Shown here one piece after another: positions 48,264-58,176 of a stretch of 64,000 nucleotides of DNA. This DNA is from Sporosarcina sp. 6E9. Lineage in GTDB: Bacteria; Bacillota; Bacilli; Bacillales_A; Planococcaceae. Made by a program: the position numbers and the translations under genes. Position 1 is the stretch's first letter. Every line of letters starts with the position of its first letter. Where the stretch lies: positions 124,001 to 188,000 of the forward strand of contig NZ_JAGEMN010000004.1 in NCBI RefSeq assembly GCF_017921835.1, read 5' to 3'. The notes below the pieces were generated by a model, which saw only the letters and a list, made by a program, of their open reading frames with translations, made no database searches and was not told where the DNA came from.

Positions 48264-48315
48264 AAAATGCCAAGCACTACTTAATAAGTCATTAAGTGGA
48301 TGCTTGGCATTTTTT
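48264..48315. terminator. Bidirectional terminator between mgsA and the enoyl-CoA hydratase gene
   Basis: AAAATGCCAAGCA / TGCTTGGCATTTTTT with inner CTACTTAAT / ATTAAGTGG pairing, between convergent genes. Confidence 0.9.
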
Positions 48316-48340
48316 CTGTTGATTTATTGCAAAATATTTA

Positions 48341-49120
48341 TTACTTCCCCTTGAAAATCGGCTTCCGTTTTTCCACGAACGCCTGAATACCTTCCAAGTG
48401 ATCTTCCGTATTTCGCATCGCTTGTTGCGCTTCGCTTTCCATTTCCAAAACGCGTTCAAGTTCTTTCGTTTTTTGTTCATGCAAGATTTTCTTAGTCGCG
48501 ATCATTGAAGCGATCGGCGAAGCAAGCAACTTATTGGCCAATGCTTCCCCGTGCTCGGCCGCTTTTCCTTCAGCAACTACCTCATCAATTAGTCCTTGAC
48601 TATGAGCCACTTGTCCATTCAGCACTTGCCCCGTCCAAATAAGATTTTTCGCTTTTGGAACGCCGACACGCTCTTTCAAGAAGAAATGGCCTGCTCCGTC
48701 TGGCACTAATCCGATGCCGATAAAATTCATCGCGATTTTTGCTTCTTCCTCCGCGATTATGTAATCACAGCCAAGGACGACGCTTAACCCTAGCCCCGCT
48801 GCCGCACCGTGAACAACTGCAATTGTGATTTGTGGCAATGTGTATAGGGCGTAAGCAAGTCGGGAAACATCCCCCATGATATCCCCGATTTCCATCGGGT
48901 TATCTGGATCAAGCATCGCTTTAATATCTCCACCCGCAGAAAATGCACGCCCTTCACCGTTAATAACCAACACTTGCACTGTCACGTCTTTTTTCAATGA
49001 CTCGAACACATCTGCAAGTTCTTTCATCATGACCCCGTCCATTGCGTTCATGGATGCTGGTCTGTTCAATGTTAGACGGGCAAGACGCCCCTCTGTGATT
49101 AATTCTACTGTTTTATACAA
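48341..49120 (-). CDS. yhaR: Enoyl-CoA hydratase/isomerase (crotonase family, YhaR type)
   Basis: About 259 residues. Crotonase oxyanion-hole segments are GRAFSAGGDIKAM and VHGAAAGLGLSVVLGCD; the active-site loop is IGLVPDGAGHFFL, where one of the two hydratase Glu positions is Asp-Gly, so it may be an isomerase or use another acyl-CoA. AGAGGTG 8 nt before TTG 49120 sets the start, rather than the longer frame to 49156. Confidence 0.85.
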   Translation of the reverse strand: MYKTVELITEGRLARLTLNRPASMNAMDGVMMKELADVFESLKKDVTVQVLVINGEGRAFSAGGDIKAMLDPDNPMEIGDIMGDVSRLAYALYTLPQITIAVVHGAAAGLGLSVVLGCDYIIAEEEAKIAMNFIGIGLVPDGAGHFFLKERVGVPKAKNLIWTGQVLNGQVAHSQGLIDEVVAEGKAAEHGEALANKLLASPIASMIATKKILHEQKTKELERVLEMESEAQQAMRNTEDHLEGIQAFVEKRKPIFKGK

Positions 49121-49193
49121 AATAACTGCACCTCTTTCAATGAAATGAATAACCATTCACTTAATGTTATTCGACTCTTTCATTGAAAGTCCT

Positions 49194-50702
49194 TTATTTT
49201 TTGACAGTTTCGGGAAATATGCCGTCAAGAAATGCCAATTTCTTCTCGATTGATTCTTCATACGTTAATATATACGCCGCCGGATCTTTCGGGTTATAAA
49301 ACTGTTTAATATGCCCTGTGTCACGGTTGATAAACTTGCTTGAGGCCCCGCATCCAACGCCAATAATCGTTTGTACTTCTTCCATAATGACGATATTATA
49401 TATGCTTTCTTCCCCTGGTTTCGCATAGCCAACGTTTTCTAGGTTACCTAATATATTTTTTTGGCGATATAAATAATACGGGTCATAGCCATTTTCCGCG
49501 TTCCATTGTTCCCCGCGCTTCATCATTTGTTCCACTGTTTTCCGGTCCGCCACTTTATACTTGTTTCGGTTTTGAGACATTTCAGATGCCCGCTTGAAAG
49601 ATAATGTATGGATTGTTAATGATTCAGGTTGCATTTTTTCTGTTTCCGCAAGTGAGTGTTCGAACTCCGCCATGCCTTCATTAGGCAATCCGATAATCAA
49701 GTCCATATTAATATTTTTCATGCCCATATTTCGCGACAACCAAAACTTATCCACTGTTTCTTGAACGGTGTGATGGCGACCAATCGCTTTCAAAGTTTCA
49801 TCCGTATACGATTGAGGATTAACGCTAATTCGATCTATGCCCCATTTTTTTAGCACATCAATTTTCGCTGGCGTAATGGTATCCGGTCGACCCGCTTCTA
49901 CCGTAATTTCTCTAACGGATTCCATATTCGGAAATGACTCGTACATCGTCTTATACAGTTCGTCCATCTCTTCCGCTTCGATTGAAGTTGGTGTACCGCC
50001 ACCGAAATAAATCGTTGTGATTTTCATATCTTTTTCTGTTAGCCATTTACCCATTTCACGAATTTCTTCGTGTAAGCCATCCAAAAACGATTCAACGCGA
50101 CCGCTTTTTCGCCGTATCGCATAGGCGGGAAACGTGCAATAAGCACATTTTGTTGGACAGAAAGGAATCCCAATGTAAATACTCACTTCTTCTTTCAAAT
50201 CATATAAATCAGGAACTGAACGCAGTTGGATGGCTGCAATTTTTGCTAACAGTTCTCCTTTTTCACGAGAAACGCGATAGTTTTTCATGATTTTTTCAAC
50301 GGCTTCTTCAGAACTAAGTCCTTCCCGACGATACTTATGATATAACTTCATCGGTCGGATGCCCGTTAAAATTCCCCATGATTGTTTCATTCCAGTTGCT
50401 TGTTCTAAAACCTCTAAAAATACATGCGAATAAATTCTCTTTAATTGACGAGATTTAACCTTCGCATCACCATCTGCTTCAATTTCTGAAAATGTGGCCT
50501 CAAATTTTTTCCCTTCATAAGTCAAAATCGCTTTTCCAGAAATTTTATTCCCTTCGAGTTCTGTAAGGATGAAATCCACCTGGCTCGCATTTTCCACATC
50601 TTCGGTAATAATTTCGCATTGTTCAAAGAAGAGATTCGCAAGATGAGCAAACATACGAATCCAGTCCTGTGCAAATGTATTTTCAATTTTAATTTTTTGC
50701 AT
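49194..50702 (-). CDS. hemZ: Oxygen-independent coproporphyrinogen III oxidase-like radical SAM protein HemZ
   Basis: 502 residues. Radical SAM cluster motif CPTKCAYC at ~172-179, GGGTPT, and the HemN-type segments RISVNPQSYTDETLKAIGR and DLIIGLPNEG. An N-terminal ~165-residue domain is specific to the HemZ subfamily. B. subtilis HemZ is proposed to act in anaerobic haem synthesis, though HemN-like members can be haem chaperones. ATG 50702 is used; the SD is weak. Confidence 0.92.
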   Translation of the reverse strand: MQKIKIENTFAQDWIRMFAHLANLFFEQCEIITEDVENASQVDFILTELEGNKISGKAILTYEGKKFEATFSEIEADGDAKVKSRQLKRIYSHVFLEVLEQATGMKQSWGILTGIRPMKLYHKYRREGLSSEEAVEKIMKNYRVSREKGELLAKIAAIQLRSVPDLYDLKEEVSIYIGIPFCPTKCAYCTFPAYAIRRKSGRVESFLDGLHEEIREMGKWLTEKDMKITTIYFGGGTPTSIEAEEMDELYKTMYESFPNMESVREITVEAGRPDTITPAKIDVLKKWGIDRISVNPQSYTDETLKAIGRHHTVQETVDKFWLSRNMGMKNINMDLIIGLPNEGMAEFEHSLAETEKMQPESLTIHTLSFKRASEMSQNRNKYKVADRKTVEQMMKRGEQWNAENGYDPYYLYRQKNILGNLENVGYAKPGEESIYNIVIMEEVQTIIGVGCGASSKFINRDTGHIKQFYNPKDPAAYILTYEESIEKKLAFLDGIFPETVKK

Positions 50703-50785
50703 AGCATTTCCCAACTTTCTATTTTCTAATTCTTAATTCTAGCGTTCTGCACGTTGGAATGCACGTATTCTTTAAGATAAAAGAC

Positions 50786-50843
50786 AAAAATAAAAACCGA
50801 CATGAGTCAGTTTGAAAAATAAAAAACTGACTCATGTCGGTTT
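50786..50843 (-). terminator. Terminator of yheBA
   Basis: A perfect 20-bp stem, AAACCGACATGAGTCAGTTT and its complement (50794-50813, 50824-50843), then TTTTTATTTT on the minus strand. A second smaller hairpin, AAAACCG / CGGTTTT, lies at ~50851-50870 next to the yheA stop. Confidence 0.92.
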
Positions 50844-50873
50844 AAACATCAAAACCGTTCTACCGGTTTTACT

Positions 50874-51221
50874 TTAGATTGATTCATATATTTCTTGAAC
50901 AGGTTTCATAAGCACACGGTTAACTTCTTCGATTAATCCGCTTAACTTCATTTCCGCCTCTAACATCGCCATAATTTTTTCGTTTGACTGAGCAAGCTGT
51001 GCCGTTTTCTGTGCGTATTCAAGTTCATCCGCTTCTACTTCTTCCCCAGCCATTTGTTTTTCTTGAAGATCCAGTTGAATTTTACGGAAGTTTTTGAACA
51101 ATGCCAACGCCTCTTCGTCCGCTTTAACGACTCCAACCGCTTGTTGAACCTCTGAAAACTCTGTCGTTTGTCTAAATGTTGCTTCCAATTTGTTTAAATC
51201 ATCGTAAATATTTACAGTCAT
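50874..51221 (-). CDS. yheA: YlbF/YmcA-family protein YheA
   Basis: 115 residues, all helical, UPF0342/YlbF family (EEALALFKNFRKIQLDLQEKQ). The relatives YlbF and YmcA form an RNA-maturation and sporulation complex with YaaT, but the role of YheA is unknown. SD TAGGAGG. It follows yheB by 12 bp, as in B. subtilis. Confidence 0.93.
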   Translation of the reverse strand: MTVNIYDDLNKLEATFRQTTEFSEVQQAVGVVKADEEALALFKNFRKIQLDLQEKQMAGEEVEADELEYAQKTAQLAQSNEKIMAMLEAEMKLSGLIEEVNRVLMKPVQEIYESI

Positions 51222-51233
51222 GTATATTTCCTC

Positions 51234-52382
51234 CTAAGTAAGATTTGTTGCAAATACGATTAAGCCTTGTACAATTCCAATCGCGCCGCCTAACACTGCA
51301 CCTAGAACTGTGATCATTTTGAATTCACGTCTTGAAATGCCTAGTACAAGGTCTTCCAACACTTCCACTGGAAATGAATCGACTTGCTCTTTAACCATAT
51401 CATCTATTTTTAATTTGCGGAGCGATTTTTCTAATTGTTTATCAACTTGTTCAAAAGCGAATTGAATTAAAGTCGGTGTAATATGATTAGCGGTCCAATT
51501 CGCTCCCGCGGGCCAATAATCCTGTAAAGTTTTATCCAGGCGGGACTCAATCGCCAATTCTTTTTGCACATAGCCCTTAATCGAACCAAATAGTCCGTCC
51601 CAATCAAAACCGGCGAGCAGTTCATTCGCTGGACGTTTTTGCAGTTTTTCCCATTCATTTAAAATAATCGTATTAACAAGATCATAAGTGCCTGGCGCTG
51701 CAATGAATTTTAACGCTTCACGTTGCACTTTGCCAACAAGTGATTCGGATTCCCCGAAAAACATATTCACCATGCTTCCGAGTGTCCCTTTCGATGCGAG
51801 AAAATCATCGATTAACTTACGAAACATGGCTTTTCCTTCATCAGACTCGAAATATTGCTCTGATTGTTTCAAAATATAAGTCGTTATTTGTGGAATCCGC
51901 TCTTCTGCTTCTAATCGCCATTTTTCCGGAAGTAAGTCTTCAACTGCCCCTGTTGTCAGTTTGGTACGAACTAATAGAAGTCGGTCATCGACTAACTCAA
52001 CAACTTTTCGTTCGACTTTTTCCGAAACAGCGGTAGCACCTGCCACTTCCAACCAGTCATTCAATGTTTTGTCCGAATGCAAAACATGTTCCTCAAGTTT
52101 TTGTTGAAGAAACTTTTCCGCCTTTTCTTCCATATCAGGCGTTAACAATTTCTTTTTAAACGTTTCCGGCGTCAATAGATAGTTCGTAACCGTTTTCCCA
52201 AACTGCTTTGCCAACTCATCTCGTCGCTTCGGAATTAGCCCTGGTGTAAAGGGTACCCGCCAAGAGCCAATATACTTTGCCTCATGTGGTCTAAATAGCA
52301 TTTTAATCGCTAAATGGTTTGTAAATCCACCAATTAGCGCTCCGATGAATGCCATAAATAATAATATCCATAAAAAATCCAA
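51234..52382 (-). CDS. yheB: DUF445 membrane protein YheB
   Basis: About 382 residues. One hydrophobic helix at each end (FLWILLFMAFIGALIGG and VLGAVLGGAIGIVQGLIVF), separated by a long helical domain; DUF445 hallmark NHLAIKMLFRPHEAKYI and VPFTPGLIPKRRDELA. Function unknown. AAGGTGA 5 nt before TTG 52382 gives a start at the first helix like homologues; the frame extends to 52436. Confidence 0.9.
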   Translation of the reverse strand: MDFLWILLFMAFIGALIGGFTNHLAIKMLFRPHEAKYIGSWRVPFTPGLIPKRRDELAKQFGKTVTNYLLTPETFKKKLLTPDMEEKAEKFLQQKLEEHVLHSDKTLNDWLEVAGATAVSEKVERKVVELVDDRLLLVRTKLTTGAVEDLLPEKWRLEAEERIPQITTYILKQSEQYFESDEGKAMFRKLIDDFLASKGTLGSMVNMFFGESESLVGKVQREALKFIAAPGTYDLVNTIILNEWEKLQKRPANELLAGFDWDGLFGSIKGYVQKELAIESRLDKTLQDYWPAGANWTANHITPTLIQFAFEQVDKQLEKSLRKLKIDDMVKEQVDSFPVEVLEDLVLGISRREFKMITVLGAVLGGAIGIVQGLIVFATNLT

Positions 52383-52457
52383 TCTCTTCACCTTTTTCCG
52401 TTTCGTTACGCCATAATTATAACAGATGAAAAGCAAACGGAAAAATTTGTCGCTTTA

Positions 52458-52865
52458 TTATAAAGCGTTGTACATCGTTGAAAATCGAATCGCATGTTCC
52501 ATTTCATCATTCAATGCTATGAATATCGGATTATACGCTTGTTGGATTGGAATCGATAACAACATCAACTTATACGTTTCCACGCCTTCCAATTCGCCTA
52601 GAAGCGCTTGTTTAGCACAATCTTTTAAATTATAACATGGTAACTTTTTCTTAGGGTTTTGTACAAATCTCCCCGTAAGCATATAATAGAGTTGTTGAAA
52701 CATTTCATAATGACTTTTTTCATCTTCATACGCATGTTTGATGAAATCTCGCCACAGCGGATCATCTGTCAATTGATACATCGATCTATAAAAGTGGTAA
52801 TCTTTGAATTCGTCCTCGATGGACTGCTTTAATTTATCAATAAACAAGTCAGCATCCTTTCGCAT
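52458..52865 (-). CDS. Ferritin-like domain protein
   Basis: 135 residues, a four-helix rubrerythrin/ferritin-like fold with diiron-type ligands: Glu17/Glu19, the ExxH of EDEKSH (Glu49/His52), Glu93/Glu96 region (ELEGVETY) and ExxH in NDEMEH (Glu121/His124). Probably cytoplasmic and possibly spore-associated, inferred only from its position next to the sporulation-type yheE. Divergent from yheE with a short 52-bp gap. The SD is weak. Confidence 0.78.
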   Translation of the reverse strand: MRKDADLFIDKLKQSIEDEFKDYHFYRSMYQLTDDPLWRDFIKHAYEDEKSHYEMFQQLYYMLTGRFVQNPKKKLPCYNLKDCAKQALLGELEGVETYKLMLLSIPIQQAYNPIFIALNDEMEHAIRFSTMYNAL

Positions 52866-52917
52866 GTTTTTTTCAATTTTATGCGATACGGTTCTGTCTT
52901 ATGAGAGGGGCACTATA

Positions 52918-53121
52918 ATGCTACAACACTTTAGCTATAAACCAATGTTCGAAAACACGCAAATACCGGGCTGGACATTCGCTTTCTTCTCTAAGAGTGT
53001 CAGGTATACCGGCGAATATTTACCGGATGGCACTATTAAATGGCTCGGTGAAACACCGCCTGAAGAAGAAAACATTAAGAAAATGATTCACGAATTAATG
53101 ACTTTTCATGTATATGACTAG
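52918..53121 (+). CDS. yheE: YheE family protein
   Basis: 67 residues, reading MLQHFSYKPMFENTQIPGWT and ending HELMTFHVYD; this matches B. subtilis YheE (DUF5342). Function unknown. GAGAGGGG lies 7 nt before ATG 52918; the open frame extends upstream but that part overlaps the ferritin-like gene on the other strand and has no start signal. In B. subtilis yheE neighbours the yheC/yheD spore-coat genes, which are not here. Confidence 0.85.
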   Translation: MLQHFSYKPMFENTQIPGWTFAFFSKSVRYTGEYLPDGTIKWLGETPPEEENIKKMIHELMTFHVYD

Positions 53122-53130
53122 AGGAAGGTA

Positions 53131-53170
53131 CAAAAAAGAAGGGACCAAACTATTGACTATTTGGCCCCTT
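53131..53170 (-). terminator. Terminator of the MFS transporter gene
   Basis: AAGGGACCAAA / TTTGGCCCCTT stem with one mismatch; T-run on the minus strand. Confidence 0.8.
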
Positions 53171-53230
53171 TAACGCCCTACCCATTTCTAACACCTCTTT
53201 TATTAAAGTATACCCGGTGTTTGAATTGGT

Positions 53231-54490
53231 TCATTCCTTCGATAACTTCCTTCTCCCAAAAATAAAGTAATAATACGTTGACGAAACCACATACAAGACA
53301 CCAGTTATCGTAAATGCGTACGCATAGCCCCAGTAAGAACCAAACGAAATGACAAGCCCTGCTGCGATTGGTCCCATGGTAGCCCATCCTAGCTGGAAAA
53401 CGGTTTGATTGATGGAATTGGCAAGCCCTTTATATTTGTCCGCTACAATTTCCATTGCGACTGCGCTTTGTATCGGATTCCCCGCATTCATCAGCGCCTG
53501 TCTTGCCAAAAATCCAATAGATGCGAGCAGAAGCGATGTTGTATAAGCTGTTAATATCAAAAATGGGATGGATACGATTTGGAATAATATTAACGCTCTC
53601 ACTTTCCCGACTTTCTTCACTAATACTGGTCCGATAAGCATGGCGACCGCTGTCATTCCAGATCCCAAAGACAAAATCAAGCCAATAAATGAATTGGATG
53701 CATCAAAACGATTTGCGAAGTACAAGTTCAAATACGGAATCACTAATCCAGATCCAAGTCCGATAAGCAGGCTTGCAAATGAGAAATGGAAAATGAGAAT
53801 AAGATTTCTTTTTAAACTATCGTCAATCTTAAGTTTTTGTTCCTCAAAGACTTCTTTAACGACAACAGGCACTGATTTCTTATTTTGCAGTTTAAATAGC
53901 GGGATAAGCCCAATCGTGAAAGTGACTGCACCGATTAGTAAAGCCCAGCGGATTGATTCTACTGCGCCAAGCGAAAAGGTGACTTGAAGAACATCCGATA
54001 AGACGCCGCCAAATAAACTTCCAATGACATTCGCGAGTGTCATTAATGCAAAATGCATACTAAACATATGAACACGTTCTTTTGGTTCTGTGTTTTCTGC
54101 AAGAAACGGAACACCAGAAACCTGAACGAATGCCATAAAAATACCTGTTAAAAAGGCGGCATAAATAATCGGCGTTTCTAAAACAGTCATACTACGATAA
54201 AACAACGTCATCGCGCCAAACACTGCCCCGCCGATAATCATCCACTTGCGCCCGAATTTATCGCTTAGAAATCCAGCGGGAATAAGCATAATTGCAGAAG
54301 CAAGCGCCGTCATCGAGATTACTTTACCGTTTATCGTCTCTGGCATTCCGAGCTCTTTGATATAAAGATTATACATAACCATAAAAACACCCATTCCAAT
54401 TGAAATGAGCACGTTTGCAAGCATGAATAACTTAACGTTTCTATTAAATGAGGAAACTTTCTTCTTCCAATCCGCAAACCAATTCCACAT
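53231..54490 (-). CDS. Major facilitator superfamily transporter
   Basis: About 419 residues with 12 predicted transmembrane helices. The loop 2-3 motif is GFLSDKFGRKW, and the helix-5 region is QVSGVPFLAENTEPKERVHMFSMHFAL. Typical of drug- or sugar-phosphate-type exporters; the substrate cannot be told. ATG 54490 (MWNWFADWKKK) is used since the upstream ATG at 54511 has no SD. Confidence 0.8.
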   Translation of the reverse strand: MWNWFADWKKKVSSFNRNVKLFMLANVLISIGMGVFMVMYNLYIKELGMPETINGKVISMTALASAIMLIPAGFLSDKFGRKWMIIGGAVFGAMTLFYRSMTVLETPIIYAAFLTGIFMAFVQVSGVPFLAENTEPKERVHMFSMHFALMTLANVIGSLFGGVLSDVLQVTFSLGAVESIRWALLIGAVTFTIGLIPLFKLQNKKSVPVVVKEVFEEQKLKIDDSLKRNLILIFHFSFASLLIGLGSGLVIPYLNLYFANRFDASNSFIGLILSLGSGMTAVAMLIGPVLVKKVGKVRALILFQIVSIPFLILTAYTTSLLLASIGFLARQALMNAGNPIQSAVAMEIVADKYKGLANSINQTVFQLGWATMGPIAAGLVISFGSYWGYAYAFTITGVLYVVSSTYYYFIFGRRKLSKE

Positions 54491-54570
54491 ACAATTCCCA
54501 CTTTCGCGCATGATACTTCGGTACTCTAAATATACGCTTTCCAGAATAGTTTAGCAATAAGATTTGAATC

Positions 54571-54599
54571 AAAAAAAGGATCAACCATATGATTGATCC
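54571..54599 (-). terminator. Terminator of bmrCD
   Basis: GGATCAA / TTGATCC stem around a CATATG-type loop, then seven T on the minus strand. Confidence 0.88.
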
Positions 54600-54612
54600 C
54601 CTTTTCTGTTAT

Positions 54613-56364
54613 TCACCCTACTTTATTCGAAGTACCCGCCTGCAATTTGTACATTTGTGCATACTGACCACCTAATGATAGAAGTTCTTCATGCGTTCCA
54701 CTTTCGATAATTTCCCCGTGATCAAGTACTAAGATTCGGTCAGCGTTTTTAATCGTTGAAAGTCGATGCGCGATGATGAATGTGGTTCGACCTTTTTTAA
54801 GAACATCCATCGCGTGTTGAATAATCTCTTCCGTTTCAGTGTCTATATTCGACGTTGCTTCATCTAAAATCAGAATCGCTGGATCGAATGCAAGCGCACG
54901 GGCAAACGAAATTAATTGACGTTGTCCGGAAGAAAGCGTGCTTCCTTTTTCAACCACTTCTTCATCAATCCCATTCGGTAAATGCCTTAAGAGTCGGTCG
55001 CCGCCAACCGCATCTAGTGATTGCTGCACTTTGTCGCGTGTGATTCGTGAATCTCCAAGTGATATATTCGATTCCACAGTACCGCTGAATAGATAAGGAT
55101 CTTGTAAAACGATGCCCATATAATCACGAACAGTCTGCCGCGGCATCTCACCAATGTTCATCCCATCAATTGAAATGGTTCCTTTTGAAACATCGTAAAA
55201 CCGAAACAGCAAGTTCATAATGGAACTTTTTCCCGATCCAGTATGACCGACTAGCGCGACGGTCTCCCCTTGTTTTGCTTCGAAAGAAATATCTTTCAAC
55301 ACATATTCTTCTTCCTTATAAGCAAACCAAACTTTTTCAAAACGAACATTCCCACGATATCTAGCAACCTTCTCATCACTCACCAGCTCCCCTTCCCGGT
55401 CAAGTAACCGAAATACGCGTTCTGCCGCAACAAGTGAATGTTCTAGCTGCGCGAATTGGTTAACGATGCCTGTAACCGGATTGAAAAGCCGTGTAATATA
55501 GTCGACAAATGCATAGAGCATCCCTACTGTAATGACACTTTCTGCTGATAATGAAGCACCCCCGAAATACCAGATAAATATCACAAATGTCAAGGAGCGA
55601 ATGACATCAACTAAGTTGTATGACGTCGCAGCTTCCACTTTCAATAATTTATTTTGGTAGCGGAAATGTTTATCATTGAGTTCTTTAAATTCCTCTTCCA
55701 TTTGTTTTTCACGGCGAAATGCTTGAATAATCGTCATCCCGTTTATGGATTCATTGATCATCGCATTCATATCACTTACTTTGCTTCGAATGATATGGTT
55801 CACTTTCGATGCAAATTTCCGGTAAGCCTTCATCCAAATATAAAGTATCGGCAGCACGAACAATGTAATGGCACCCATCTTCGGGTCCAAATAAAATAAC
55901 GCCACAAAGATACCGGTAATATACATACCGCTGATTGCAAATTGCGACAGTACCGTTACATATAAATTTCGAATGGCTTCTGTATCATTCGTGATTCGCG
56001 CCACAACTTTCCCAGCAGGCAAGTTATCGAAATAGCGAATTGGCAATGTTTGAATATGCTCGTATAAGTCATTTCGCATTTTTTGAATGACCCGATTGGC
56101 CGCGTTTTGCAGTAATAAATATTGGAAATACCTCAATATCGCGGTTACGACAGCAAGGCCAAAAAAGACAGCTAATAATTTGGCTATCGGGGCAAAATCG
56201 ATGCCCCCGTCTACTGCACCAGCGATATGTTCATCAATAATTTTCTTCGCAATCATCGGCCCCATTAAATCTGCTGTTACTGCAAATCCAAGAAGAACAA
56301 TCCCTGCGAACAATAACTTTTTATAGTCAAGTGCGTAATGGAGTAATCGTTTACCAGTACCCAT
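54613..56364 (-). CDS. bmrD: Multidrug ABC exporter subunit BmrD (YheH), catalytic half
   Basis: 583 residues: six transmembrane helices, then an ATPase domain with Walker A GHTGSGKSS, signature LSSGQRQL (degenerate), Walker B ILILDEAT with catalytic Glu, H-loop AHRLS. In heterodimeric exporters this subunit carries the catalytic Walker B Glu while its signature belongs to the degenerate site. The open frame extends to 56421, but GGGGAGG 9 nt before ATG 56364 sets the start, one base after the bmrC stop. Confidence 0.92.
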   Translation of the reverse strand: MGTGKRLLHYALDYKKLLFAGIVLLGFAVTADLMGPMIAKKIIDEHIAGAVDGGIDFAPIAKLLAVFFGLAVVTAILRYFQYLLLQNAANRVIQKMRNDLYEHIQTLPIRYFDNLPAGKVVARITNDTEAIRNLYVTVLSQFAISGMYITGIFVALFYLDPKMGAITLFVLPILYIWMKAYRKFASKVNHIIRSKVSDMNAMINESINGMTIIQAFRREKQMEEEFKELNDKHFRYQNKLLKVEAATSYNLVDVIRSLTFVIFIWYFGGASLSAESVITVGMLYAFVDYITRLFNPVTGIVNQFAQLEHSLVAAERVFRLLDREGELVSDEKVARYRGNVRFEKVWFAYKEEEYVLKDISFEAKQGETVALVGHTGSGKSSIMNLLFRFYDVSKGTISIDGMNIGEMPRQTVRDYMGIVLQDPYLFSGTVESNISLGDSRITRDKVQQSLDAVGGDRLLRHLPNGIDEEVVEKGSTLSSGQRQLISFARALAFDPAILILDEATSNIDTETEEIIQHAMDVLKKGRTTFIIAHRLSTIKNADRILVLDHGEIIESGTHEELLSLGGQYAQMYKLQAGTSNKVG

Positions 56365-56365
56365 A

Positions 56366-58105
56366 TTACTCAACCTCCCCGATCTGTTGGCGGTCGAATT
56401 GTTCTTTGTACCAGCCGTCATGTTCTAGTAACTCTTCATGTGTTCCTTCTTCAACAATGCGCCCATCATCAAGCACGATAATCCAATTTGCATGTTGGAT
56501 TGCGGACAGACGATGCGTTGTAATAATCGTTGTCTTCCCTTTTCGTTCCGCCTGAATATTTTCAATGATTTTCGCTTCTGTTTTGGCATCCACCGCTGAT
56601 AGCGAATCATCCAGTATTAAAATTTCTGGATTTTTCACAAGTGCACGGGCGATTGAAATCCGCTGTTTCTGTCCGCCAGATAAAGCAACGCCTTTTTCCC
56701 CGACCAATGTATCCAATCCATCAGGAAGCATTTCCAAATCTTTTTCAAAATAGGAAAGTCGAATCGTCTCAGCAATATCCCTTTCCGTTGCATCCGGTCG
56801 GCCAAACAAAATATTCTCTCGAACCGATCTAGAAAAAAGAACATGATCTTGCGGGACATACCCAATCCAATCTCTTACCTGATTTTTAGTCAGTGCTTGC
56901 AAATCTACACCAGAAAACGCAATTTCACCGGATCCAGCAGGATATTCTCGTAGCAGCTGTTTAACAAACGTCGTCTTCCCGCTACCGGTCTTTCCTACAA
57001 TTCCGAGCGTATTTCCGCTTTCTAATTGAAGCTGAATATGATCTAAGTTAACGGTTTCGGACGTTGGATACGTAAAAACAACATCGCGGAATCCGATACT
57101 TTCCGGATTCGAAACAGCGACCGGTGTTACCGGATCTTTAACGTCTTCTTCATAATTAAGCGTCTCGGTTACTCGGTCGAGTGACGCATTCCCGCGTTGC
57201 ATGACGTTTATTAATTCGCCAATCGCGAACATCGGCCAAACAATCATGGAAAGATAAACGTTGAACGTAACCAGATTGCCAAGCGTCATAACTCCCTCTG
57301 AAACTAGGTAGGCTCCGTATCCAAGTCCTATCATATAAGTAAGTCCAGTTAATATTTTGGAAATCGGCATAAACAGCGCATCTATTTTTTCTACATGCAT
57401 GTTCTTTTGGTATACATCTTCCGTCATATCCGCAAATTTCTTTTCACTTGAGCGCTCTTGAACAAATGCACGCACAACGCGGACACCCGCTACGGCTTCA
57501 AGAACATTGTCGTTTAAATCACCAAACGACTTTTGCGCGACCATATATCTTTCATGAATTTTCTTTCCTAAATATTGCATAATAAATGCCAATATCGGAA
57601 GTGGCAGTACCGCGGCCAATGTCAATTTCCAAGAGACAAGAAAACCCATCGTCAAAATCAACGTAAATAAGTAGACGGTTGAATCGACTAGCGTCATAAT
57701 TCCAAAACCAGCTGTTTCAGAAATCGCGCGAAGATCATTCGTCGACCTCGCCATTAAATCGCCAGTTTTGTTTTTCTCATAAAATGTCGGCGTCATTTTC
57801 AAAAAATGACCCATTAAATTTCCACGAAGTTGCCGCTCAATCACATAAGCGCCGCCGAATAACTGGAATTGCCAAACATAGTTACAGATATAATTCAGCC
57901 CCATAATCAGAAGCATCGCCCCGATGAATCCGCCTAACAGTTTTGAGGTCAATGTTTGTTGATAAATAGAATCGATGGCTTCCCCGATAAGCCAAGGCGG
58001 AATAATGACCAGCACATTCGTGATCATCAGTAAAATTAGCGCGACTGTATATCTTTTTCGATTTTCTTTAAAAAACCATTTCAATTTAAATAAAACTGAA
58101 AACAT
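56366..58105 (-). CDS. bmrC: Multidrug ABC exporter subunit BmrC (YheI), degenerate half
   Basis: 579 residues starting MFSVLFKLKWFFKENRKRY, like B. subtilis YheI. Six transmembrane helices, Walker A GKTGSGKTT, canonical signature LSGGQKQR, and Walker B ILILDDSLS where the catalytic Glu is replaced by Asp (non-catalytic half). With BmrD it exports drugs. The longer frame to 58147 lacks an SD. Upstream lie a promoter, a 22-codon leader ORF and an intrinsic terminator (58177-58413), matching the known ribosome-mediated attenuation of bmrCD by the BmrB leader peptide in B. subtilis. Confidence 0.92.
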   Translation of the reverse strand: MFSVLFKLKWFFKENRKRYTVALILLMITNVLVIIPPWLIGEAIDSIYQQTLTSKLLGGFIGAMLLIMGLNYICNYVWQFQLFGGAYVIERQLRGNLMGHFLKMTPTFYEKNKTGDLMARSTNDLRAISETAGFGIMTLVDSTVYLFTLILTMGFLVSWKLTLAAVLPLPILAFIMQYLGKKIHERYMVAQKSFGDLNDNVLEAVAGVRVVRAFVQERSSEKKFADMTEDVYQKNMHVEKIDALFMPISKILTGLTYMIGLGYGAYLVSEGVMTLGNLVTFNVYLSMIVWPMFAIGELINVMQRGNASLDRVTETLNYEEDVKDPVTPVAVSNPESIGFRDVVFTYPTSETVNLDHIQLQLESGNTLGIVGKTGSGKTTFVKQLLREYPAGSGEIAFSGVDLQALTKNQVRDWIGYVPQDHVLFSRSVRENILFGRPDATERDIAETIRLSYFEKDLEMLPDGLDTLVGEKGVALSGGQKQRISIARALVKNPEILILDDSLSAVDAKTEAKIIENIQAERKGKTTIITTHRLSAIQHANWIIVLDDGRIVEEGTHEELLEHDGWYKEQFDRQQIGEVE

Positions 58106-58176
58106 AAATAAGTCAACCCACTTCCCCATTACTTTTATGCCAACCAAATTCCTGAATAATTAATTTTCGATAAACC

